Assembly (NCBI RefSeq): GCF_004297875.1
Contig: NZ_SCSK01000007.1
Span: 1 to 60,509 of the forward strand
DNA from: Pandoraea sp.
Lineage (GTDB): Bacteria; Pseudomonadota; Gammaproteobacteria; Burkholderiales; Burkholderiaceae
Length of the DNA stretch: 60,509 bases
Reading direction: 5' to 3'
Below are positions 1 to 6,121 of the stretch, piece after piece. A model generated the notes under the pieces. The model made no database searches and was not told the DNA's origin. It worked only from the letters and a program-made list of their open reading frames with translations. Every line of letters starts with the position of its first letter. Within the stretch, counting starts at the first letter, position 1. The position numbers and the translations under genes are program-made.

Positions 1-1
1 T

Positions 2-76
2 CTGAAGGGCATTCCCTTCGAGGACGGAACGCCGGTGATTGAAAGCACACCGGCTCCTCAAGCGCTGGCCGCCTGA
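2..76 (+). CDS. 3' end of an unidentified protein (partial)
   Basis: An open frame enters from the left edge and ends at TGA 74-76. It encodes 24 residues beginning LKGIPFEDG and ending APQALAA. The residues are too few to place in a family. It converges on the truncated DUF924 gene with no gap, which suggests the two ends were joined by a deletion or rearrangement. Confidence 0.5.
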   Translation: MKGIPFEDGTPVIESTPAPQALAA

Positions 77-460
77 TCATGTCGACCGACCCGCATACAC
101 CACTCTTGACGATTGCTCCGTCGGCAATCGACGCTCGGCGCCGGTATCCACCATGCGCCGCGCCAGCGCAAGAGCCTGGGCATCGCCGGCAAAGGCGCGC
201 GCGTCATCCCGATAAAGATTGCGCGAGAACTGATCAAGCAGCACGATCAATGCGCAGGCACTGGCCGGCGCCTCGGCCCACGCGTTGAGTTGGCCGCCGA
301 TCGCGCGTGCATGCAGGGCGCCAAATGCGTGCTCGATGGCTTGATCGGTGGCTGCCGACTTGGTAAACCATAAATTCCGCTCGGTATTGAATTCCGGCGA
401 GCCGGGCGCGCCAAACCAGAAATCGAGCACTTCCTGCCAGGCATCGATGGGTGCGCTCAT
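77..460 (-). pseudogene. DUF924 family protein, 3'-truncated
   Basis: The 127 residues start MSAPIDAWQEVLDFWFG and include LIVLLDQFSRNLYRDDARAF, the conserved N-terminal half of DUF924 (COG3803) proteins. Family members normally run about 180-200 residues and continue after the LP.E. segment into an F.YLPFEHSED block. Here the frame departs from the family after LPTEQ (near base 105) and stops 9 residues later. The missing block is not found in either other frame of this strand, so this is a truncation and not a simple frameshift. The start at 460 overlaps the alaX stop by four bases (ATGA), so the two were translationally coupled. The function of DUF924 is unknown. It could still make a shortened protein. 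Confidence 0.72.
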
Positions 461-1188
461 ACCAGCTCCAGCACGATGCGGCGCGTGCGCGCAGTCTTCT
501 TTTCGATCTTGGCGACCCGCATCGCACCCACCTCCCGCGTGTTGGCTACATGCGTGCCGCCGCACGGCTGCAGGTCAACTCCTTCGACGTGCACCAGCCG
601 CACCCGTCCCAGCCCGCTCGGCGGCTTGACGCTCATGGTTCGCACCAGTTCCGGCCGCGCCGCGAGTTCCTCGTCGCTGATCGAATCGATCGTCACCGGA
701 TGAGCCCCCGCCACCAGCGCCGCGAGTCCCGCCTCCACCGTCTCGCGCGCGATCGGCTCGTTGGTGACGAAATCCAGCCGGGCATAGTCGGCCGTAATGC
801 TGCAGCCATCCACCGGATATGGCAAAACCGCACACATCAGATGCGACGCGGTATGAAACCGCATGTGCCGATAGCGGCGCGTCCAGTCGATTTGCGCGGC
901 GACCGGCATGCCCACCACCAGCGTCTCCAATTGCGCCTCCTGCCCCGGCGCCGGCAGGTGCACCGCGTCGTCAGGGGTGGCTTCGGGATGCTTCGATTTG
1001 CGCGTATCGGCAATCGCCAGGCGCGCGCCGTCAGGCAGCACCAGCCATCCGGCATCGCCAGCCTGGCCGCCGCCATGCGGATAAAACACCGTTCGATCCA
1101 GCCCAATGCCGGTTTCATCGATCCGGGTCACAATCGCCATGCATTCCTGCAAATAGGCATCGCTGCGAAACAAGGCCTCGGTAGCCAT
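457..1188 (-). CDS. Alanyl-tRNA editing protein (AlaX type)
   Basis: A free-standing homologue of the AlaRS editing domain, which hydrolyses mischarged Ser- or Gly-tRNA(Ala) in the cytoplasm. The 243 residues include the zinc-site signature HTASHL (HxxxH) near residue 113 and the C-terminal CGGTH motif near residue 210, both typical of the AlaX/ThrRS second additional domain. YPHGGGQ.GD near residue 37 matches the N-terminal subdomain of AlaX-M proteins. The ATG at 1188 is preferred over a TTG one codon earlier because the Shine-Dalgarno GGGAGGGAG sits five bases upstream of the ATG. It is co-directional with, and overlaps, the DUF924 remnant. Confidence 0.9.
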   Translation of the reverse strand: MATEALFRSDAYLQECMAIVTRIDETGIGLDRTVFYPHGGGQAGDAGWLVLPDGARLAIADTRKSKHPEATPDDAVHLPAPGQEAQLETLVVGMPVAAQIDWTRRYRHMRFHTASHLMCAVLPYPVDGCSITADYARLDFVTNEPIARETVEAGLAALVAGAHPVTIDSISDEELAARPELVRTMSVKPPSGLGRVRLVHVEGVDLQPCGGTHVANTREVGAMRVAKIEKKTARTRRIVLELV

Positions 1189-1232
1189 CAACTCCCTCCC
1201 GCGTCGCGTTGATCAACGATGTCGCACGGCCC

Positions 1233-1679
1233 TCAGCCCGCGCGGTTGCGCATCCAGTCGGCCGTCTGGAAAAACGCCTGCATCAGCCGCTCCTGCAGTG
1301 CCTGCGGCACCGCCGTGTCCTGCATCGCCCAAGCCATGCACCGCAGCCACTGGTCGCGCTCGTCGCTGGCGATAGCGAATGGCAGGTGGCGCGCCCGCAG
1401 GCGCGGGTGTCCAAAACGCTCGATGTAGTGGTCCGGCCCGCCCAGCCAGCCGCACAAAAACCAGAAAAGCTTGTCGCGCGAACCGTCGAGCGACTCGGGA
1501 TGCAACCGGCGTATGCCGGCAAATTCCGGTTCGAGATCCATCAAATCATAAAAGCGGTCGACCAGCGTGCGCACCGCCTGCTCGCCACCCAATAATGCAA
1601 AGGCGCTCGGCGCCTGGTCGGCCGCCGTCGTTTCAGTTGTCTCGGAATTCGTTGCCATCGATGGTCTTTCGTTACCCAT
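1233..1679 (-). CDS. Truncated haemoglobin, group II (trHbO-like)
   Basis: A small haem protein that binds O2, NO or other small ligands. The 148 residues contain FALLGGEQAVRTLVDRFYDLMD (helix B region with the conserved FY pair), KLFWFLCGWLGGP, and YIERFGHPRLRARHLPF, where the H of FGHPRLR or RHLPF is the proximal histidine region. These are the standard group II landmarks. The N-terminal 20 residues are Thr/Ala-rich and not conserved. A second ATG lies 21 bases inside, at 1658. The first ATG is only four bases after the FtsX stop, consistent with translational coupling. No reductase partner is present. Confidence 0.88.
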   Translation of the reverse strand: MGNERPSMATNSETTETTAADQAPSAFALLGGEQAVRTLVDRFYDLMDLEPEFAGIRRLHPESLDGSRDKLFWFLCGWLGGPDHYIERFGHPRLRARHLPFAIASDERDQWLRCMAWAMQDTAVPQALQERLMQAFFQTADWMRNRAG

Positions 1680-1683
1680 TCAA

Positions 1684-4227
1684 TCAAATTTCTCGCAGTG
1701 TGCGCAGGGCCGATTGCCGCAATACCGCGCGCAGGCCGCTCCAGCCTCCCGCCAACGCGCACAAAATGCCGCCGCCCACACCGGCGATCGCCAGCCACGG
1801 ATTCACGGCCAGCGTGAAGTCGAACACCTCGCGCGCCAGCAGCCAGCCCAGCAGCGCCGCGCCCGCGGCCGCCAGCAGTCCCGCCAATGCGCCCACCGTC
1901 ACCAGCTCGGCGCGGTGAATCGCGCCGATTTGGCGCGCCGACGCGCCCAATGCCCGCAACACGCCGGACTCGCGCATGCGCTCGTCGCGCGTGCCGCTCA
2001 GCGCCGCATACAAAACCAGCAAGCCCGCGGCCAGTGTGAATACGAACAGCAACTGCACGGCGTCGATCACCTGGTTCACGACGTGCTGCACTTTATCGAG
2101 CAGCGCGCCGGTATCGATCACCGTCAGATTCGGCATCATATGCAGCAGATTATCCACGATGTTCTGCTGTCCCGGCGCGAGATGAAACGCGGTGATCCAG
2201 GTCGCCGGAAAATCCTCCAGCGCCTTGGGGGGCATCAGCACAAAGAAATTGACACGCATCGATCCCCAATCCACCTTGCGCAAACTGGTCACCGGCGCCT
2301 CGATGACCTGCCCCGCGACTTCGAATCGCAAGCGATCGCCCATTTTCACGCCGAGGGTTTTCGCGATACCGGCTTCCAGCGAAATCTGTGGGGTTCCGGC
2401 ATTGGCGCCAAACCACTGCCCGCTTTCGATGCGGTCATCGAGTGGCAACGCATCGGTATAGGAAAGATTGAATTCGCGCTCGGCCAGCCGGCGCGCGCGC
2501 GGGTCGGTGTAATCGGCGCCCGTCACGGGCCGCCCGTTGATCGAGGTCAGGCGCGCCTTGACCATCGGCCACAATTTGGCGTCGCTCATGCCGGCAGCCC
2601 GCAATTGCTGCGCCACCTGCGCTTGCTGGCCGGTCTGGATATCGATCACGAAGCGGTTGGGCGCGCCGGGCGGCGTAGCCTGCCGCCAGCCCGCGATCAG
2701 ATCATTGCGCGTGATGGCCAGCAGCAACAGGGCCATCAATCCAAGCGTCAACGCCACCACCTGCAGCACGCTGCCCAGGCCGCGCCGGTGCAGGCCCGCG
2801 ATGGCATATCGCCAGCCGACGCCGCGCCCGCCAGCGGCGTGCCGCCGATGCGCCCATCGCGCCAGCGCGCCAATGCTCAACCATGCCAGCAAACCAAACA
2901 CCAGGGCCCCACCGACAAAGCCGCCGGCGACCATCCCGCCCAATCGCGCATTACGCGCCGCGAACAGCAGCAGGCCGGCGAACACCAGCCCGCTCAAGCC
3001 GTAGGCAAGCCAGCCGCGCCGCACGGCGCCACCCCACTCGCGGCGCAAGGCACGTAACGGCGAGACCCGCGCCAGCGGCAACAACGGAGGCAGGGCAAAC
3101 CCCAGCAGCAACGAAAGACCGCTGGCCACGCCCAGCACCGCCGGCCGCCACGATGGCGGCGGCAGATCGGCCGGCACGAGACCGCTCAGTTGATGCAGCA
3201 ACAGTCCATGGACGGCATAACCTGCCAGCACGCCGAGCGCGCTGCCCGCCGCCCCCAGATAGATGAATTCCAATGCCACCATGCCGCGCAGCGCCATGCG
3301 CCCGATGCCCAGGCAGCGCATCACCGCACAACTGTCGAGATGCCGCGTGCTATAGCGATGCGCAGCAATGCCGATCGCCACGGCGGCCAGCACGGCGGCC
3401 AGCAGTGCGACCAGCGACAGAAAGCGGTCAGCCCGCTCCAGGGTTTGCTGCATTTGCGGCTGCCCCTGCAGGGTTTCGAGTTGCACGCCCCGCTGTGCCC
3501 GTATCACCGGTTCGGCCCAGCGCTGATACGCGGCCATCGGCGCGCTTGCGCCAGCGACCAGCAAACGGTACGTGATGCGGCTGCCGAATTGCACCAATCC
3601 GGTCGACGGCAACTCATCCAGGCGCATCATCACGCGCGGCGCAAGACTGCTGAAACCGAAGCCGCGATCCATCTCGCGCGTAATGCGCGCACTGACGGTG
3701 AACGACCGCGTACCGATCCGAACCGTACCGCCAAGCGGCAAGTGCAGCGCCTCGAGCAGCGCCCGGTCGACCCACACCGTTCCCGGCTCGGGAATGCCAT
3801 TGGCGGCCACGCTGGCCGATGACACCGCTTCGGGCGCGCGCGCGATACGCAATTGACCGCGCAACGGATAGCCCTGCGAAACCGCCTTGAGTGATACCAG
3901 CCGGCTCAACGCCGCCCCGCCATCGGACGGCGCGGCCATGACCATGCTGGGGAAAACCGCGGTGCGGGCCGTCCGCAGCCCAAGCTGCGCGGCGTGTTGG
4001 GCGAAATCGGGCGCCAGCGGCGCATCGCCGCGCACGACCAGATCCGCGCCCAGCATCTGGTGCGCATCCTGCGCCAACCCCAGTCGCATGCGATCGGCCA
4101 GAAAGCCGACGCTGGACAGGGCGGCCACCGCCAGCACCAGCGCCACCGACAGCAAATACAACTCGGCGGCGCGCCAGTCGCGTCGCAACATGCGCCAGGC
4201 CTGGCGCGCCAATCCCGGAAAAGTCAT
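1684..4227 (-). CDS. FtsX-family ABC transporter permease (YbbP-like)
   Basis: An 847-residue inner-membrane protein with the layout of YbbP/LolC-type permeases: one N-terminal membrane helix (LLSVALVLAVAALSSVGF), a large periplasmic MacB-like domain, three helices near the middle, a second periplasmic domain, and three C-terminal helices ending GWSGLRAVLRQSALRTLREI. Such permeases form type VII ABC systems for lipoprotein or lipid handling. The ATG at 4227 lies seven bases after the DUF4126 stop and opens with MTFPGLARQAW. An upstream ATG at 4260 would add 11 residues and overlap DUF4126. The usual adjacent ATPase (YbbA/LolD-like) is missing from the window, so it must be encoded elsewhere. 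Confidence 0.85.
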   Translation of the reverse strand: MTFPGLARQAWRMLRRDWRAAELYLLSVALVLAVAALSSVGFLADRMRLGLAQDAHQMLGADLVVRGDAPLAPDFAQHAAQLGLRTARTAVFPSMVMAAPSDGGAALSRLVSLKAVSQGYPLRGQLRIARAPEAVSSASVAANGIPEPGTVWVDRALLEALHLPLGGTVRIGTRSFTVSARITREMDRGFGFSSLAPRVMMRLDELPSTGLVQFGSRITYRLLVAGASAPMAAYQRWAEPVIRAQRGVQLETLQGQPQMQQTLERADRFLSLVALLAAVLAAVAIGIAAHRYSTRHLDSCAVMRCLGIGRMALRGMVALEFIYLGAAGSALGVLAGYAVHGLLLHQLSGLVPADLPPPSWRPAVLGVASGLSLLLGFALPPLLPLARVSPLRALRREWGGAVRRGWLAYGLSGLVFAGLLLFAARNARLGGMVAGGFVGGALVFGLLAWLSIGALARWAHRRHAAGGRGVGWRYAIAGLHRRGLGSVLQVVALTLGLMALLLLAITRNDLIAGWRQATPPGAPNRFVIDIQTGQQAQVAQQLRAAGMSDAKLWPMVKARLTSINGRPVTGADYTDPRARRLAEREFNLSYTDALPLDDRIESGQWFGANAGTPQISLEAGIAKTLGVKMGDRLRFEVAGQVIEAPVTSLRKVDWGSMRVNFFVLMPPKALEDFPATWITAFHLAPGQQNIVDNLLHMMPNLTVIDTGALLDKVQHVVNQVIDAVQLLFVFTLAAGLLVLYAALSGTRDERMRESGVLRALGASARQIGAIHRAELVTVGALAGLLAAAGAALLGWLLAREVFDFTLAVNPWLAIAGVGGGILCALAGGWSGLRAVLRQSALRTLREI

Positions 4228-4234
4228 CGTGGCA

Positions 4235-4837
4235 TCAAGCCCTGAAGCCGCCGCCCTCATGCCGCGGCCGAACCAGGCTGACCGCGCTGCGCCATCCGCG
4301 CCACAATCGGGGCAGCCACCAGGCCGCCAGCAGCAAAAACGGCAACAGAAGCAGCAGGAACAGCAATGGAGAGAAAAATGCCAGGCTCAAACCGCCCAGT
4401 GCCGAGACGTCCTCGACCCCCGAAGCGGCCAGGTTGGAAAGCGGCTCGGGCGAGGTATTGATCAATGCGCGCGTGCCCGCCTTGGTCAGATGCGAGGTCC
4501 CGGCCAACGCACCGCCCAGCAGCCCGGCGCTCACCGTCACCAAGGGGTCGATCTGCCCCATGGCGCCGGCCGCCAGCAAAATGCCGGCCGGAATCCGGAT
4601 GAATGTGTGAACCGCGTCCCACACGGTGTCGACCACGGGAATCTTGTCGGCCACGAACTCCACCACCGCCAGCAAACCCGCCAGCCCGATTACCCACGAG
4701 GAACCCAGGACCTCGAGCGTCGGCGGCAAATGCAGCCACCCCAGCCGAGCCAGCAGGCCGGCGCAAAACACGGTCAGATACAAGCGCAGACCGCTGGCCC
4801 AGGACAAGCCGGCGCCGAGTGCAATGGATTCGAGCAT
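4235..4837 (-). CDS. DUF4126 family membrane protein
   Basis: A 200-residue protein with four to five hydrophobic segments. It carries the family landmarks SGLRLYL near residue 15, FVADKIPVVDTVWDAVHTFIRIPAG near residue 62, and SHLTKAGTRALINTSPEPLSN near residue 114, followed by two strongly hydrophobic helices (LLFLLLLLPFLLLAAWW). DUF4126 has no established function. It is co-directional with the FtsX permease at a seven-base gap, so the two are probably one transcript. Confidence 0.85.
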   Translation of the reverse strand: MLESIALGAGLSWASGLRLYLTVFCAGLLARLGWLHLPPTLEVLGSSWVIGLAGLLAVVEFVADKIPVVDTVWDAVHTFIRIPAGILLAAGAMGQIDPLVTVSAGLLGGALAGTSHLTKAGTRALINTSPEPLSNLAASGVEDVSALGGLSLAFFSPLLFLLLLLPFLLLAAWWLPRLWRGWRSAVSLVRPRHEGGGFRA

Positions 4838-4972
4838 GATTCTCTCGCGAGGAGGGCTACATGCGTTTCATTATGCTCCCGCTCGCCGCGGCGTGCAGGC
4901 GCTATTCGACGGGTTTTCGTGCTAACGGCAACAGTCGGGGGCTTCTCACGCCAGGCGCAGGCCGGAATTGCG

Positions 4973-5290
4973 CTATGCGGCCGATAGTTTCAACCCGATC
5001 AGCCCCGCGAAAATCAGCACCGCGCTGCCCAGGCGGGCCGCGCTGAGCGCTTCGCCGAACAGCACAATGCCGAGCACGAACGAGCCGATCGCGCCAATGC
5101 CGGTCCAGATCGCATAAGCGGTGCCCAGCGGCAACGTGCGCATGGCCAGCGCCAGTAGCCATACGCTGGCCACCATGCCTATGATCGTGAACGTGGACGG
5201 CCAGAACCGGGAAAAGCCGTGCGAATATTTGAGGCCGACCGCCCAGGCGACTTCGAAGCAACCGGCGAGGATAAGGAGAATCCAGGCCAT
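4973..5290 (-). CDS. sugE: SugE/Gdx-type guanidinium exporter (SMR family)
   Basis: A 105-residue small multidrug resistance protein with four membrane helices. It starts [23 protein letters not shown], where the helix-1 glutamate (E13) is the proton and substrate coupling residue. The W..GLK.S and [12 protein letters not shown] motifs mark the SugE/Gdx subgroup, which exports guanidinium in exchange for protons, rather than the EmrE subgroup. The ATG at 5290 has GGAGG six bases upstream. The open frame extends further 5' but only through the structured leader. The leader contains two short hairpins resembling a guanidine-II riboswitch, which fits this substrate. Confidence 0.93.
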   Translation of the reverse strand: MAWILLILAGCFEVAWAVGLKYSHGFSRFWPSTFTIIGMVASVWLLALAMRTLPLGTAYAIWTGIGAIGSFVLGIVLFGEALSAARLGSAVLIFAGLIGLKLSAA

Positions 5291-5311
5291 GACAACCTCC
5301 GACTGAAAATC

Positions 5312-5356
5312 CGGGGCTGTCCCCGCGAACGAAGAGAAGGCGAACGGGTCATCCCG
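5312..5356 (-). promoter_or_regulatory. Guanidine-II (mini-ykkC)-like tandem hairpin leader of sugE
   Basis: Seen on the minus strand in the sugE leader: hairpin P1 (5356-5345) is CGGG-ATGA-CCCG, and hairpin P2 (5325-5312) is CGGGG-ACAG-CCCCG, separated by 19 bases. P2 ends 11 bases before the GGAGG of sugE. Known guanidine-II riboswitches are exactly two short GC hairpins with ACGR tetraloops placed just before the Shine-Dalgarno of sugE-type genes. The loops kiss through the central CG pairs. Here each loop departs by one base (A-U-G-A and A-C-A-G), and the central UG and CA are complementary to each other, so the kiss could be kept. P1 keeps the third-position G that contacts guanidinium; P2 does not. 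Function is inferred. Confidence 0.45.
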
Positions 5357-5357
5357 C

Positions 5358-5389
5358 CGCCGGTTCGTTCCGCGCTGAACGAACCGGCG
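5358..5389 (-). promoter_or_regulatory. Perfect 13-bp inverted repeat in sugE leader
   Basis: CGCCGGTTCGTTC (5358-5370) and GAACGAACCGGCG (5377-5389) pair perfectly around a six-base loop. It lies directly between the probable -10 element and the two guanidine-II-like hairpins. No U-tract follows on the sugE strand, so it is not an obvious terminator of kdpE. On the plus strand only ACATTTT follows. It could be a repressor site overlapping the start of transcription or a 5' stabilising hairpin. Confidence 0.5.
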
Positions 5390-5391
5390 AC

Positions 5392-5400
5392 ATTTTAGCA
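5392..5400 (-). promoter_or_regulatory. Probable extended -10 promoter of sugE
   Basis: On the minus strand TGCTAAAAT reads as an extended -10 (TGn followed by TAAAAT). No good -35 is visible, which is usual for extended -10 promoters. The predicted start near 5385 would fall inside the 13-bp inverted repeat and give a leader of about 95 bases. Confidence 0.4.
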
Positions 5401-5413
5401 AACCTGGAGGGGC

Positions 5414-6121
5414 TTACGCGTCGACCTCGAGCCGGTAGCCCACGCCCGTCTCGGTCAGGATGTGCCTCGGCTGAGCCGGATCAACTTCCAGCTTCTGCCG
5501 CAAATGTCCCATGTAGATGCGCAGGTAGTGATTGCTATCGACGTGCGACGGCCCCCACACCTCCTTGAGCAATTGGCGGTGCGTCAATACACGGCCGGCG
5601 TGGCGCACCAAGGTGACGAGCAGGCGGTACTCGATCGGCGTAAGGTGAACCGCCACGCCGCCACGCGCGACACGACGCCGCACCAGATCGAGTTCGATAT
5701 CGCCGAAAGCGAACGACTCCCCCTGTCCGTCGCCAACGCTGCCGGCGCGATAATGCCGGCGCAACTGGGCGCGGATGCGCGCCAGCAACTCCGACACGCC
5801 GAACGGCTTGCTCAGATAATCGTCGGCCCCTGCGTCGAGCGCCGCGACCTTTTCGCGCTCCTCGCTGCGTGCCGACAGGACGATGATCGGCACCGCGCTC
5901 CAGGCGCGCAATTCCCGGATGACCTCGAGTCCATCGATATCGGGCAGCCCCAGGTCGACGATCGCCAGATCCGGCTTGCGCGTGGCCGCCTCGACCAGGC
6001 CCTGGCGGCCCGTGCCGGCCTCATGGACCTGCATGCCCTCGGCCTCGAGCGAAGCCCGCAGAAAGCGGCGGATCTGCTTTTCGTCTTCGATGACCACCAC
6101 CGACGCTGACGGTTCACTCAT
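5414..6121 (-). CDS. kdpE: KdpE response regulator
   Basis: A 235-residue OmpR-family regulator of the kdp operon. The receiver domain (about 1-120) has the acidic pocket E12/D13, the phospho-acceptor D56 in IVDLGLPD, and K105 in LSKPFG. The winged-helix domain (about 135-235) contains LTPIEYRLL and the DSNHYLRIYMGHLRQKLE recognition segment specific to KdpE. The start overlaps the end of kdpD by eight bases. It is the last gene of the kdp operon. Confidence 0.97.
   Translation of the reverse strand: MSEPSASVVVIEDEKQIRRFLRASLEAEGMQVHEAGTGRQGLVEAATRKPDLAIVDLGLPDIDGLEVIRELRAWSAVPIIVLSARSEEREKVAALDAGADDYLSKPFGVSELLARIRAQLRRHYRAGSVGDGQGESFAFGDIELDLVRRRVARGGVAVHLTPIEYRLLVTLVRHAGRVLTHRQLLKEVWGPSHVDSNHYLRIYMGHLRQKLEVDPAQPRHILTETGVGYRLEVDA

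Noticed and set aside
5358..5389. Rho-independent terminator of the kdp operon
   Set aside because: The stem is strong but no T-tract follows on the kdp strand, and a promoter-like -10 abuts it. It is listed as a regulatory repeat instead.
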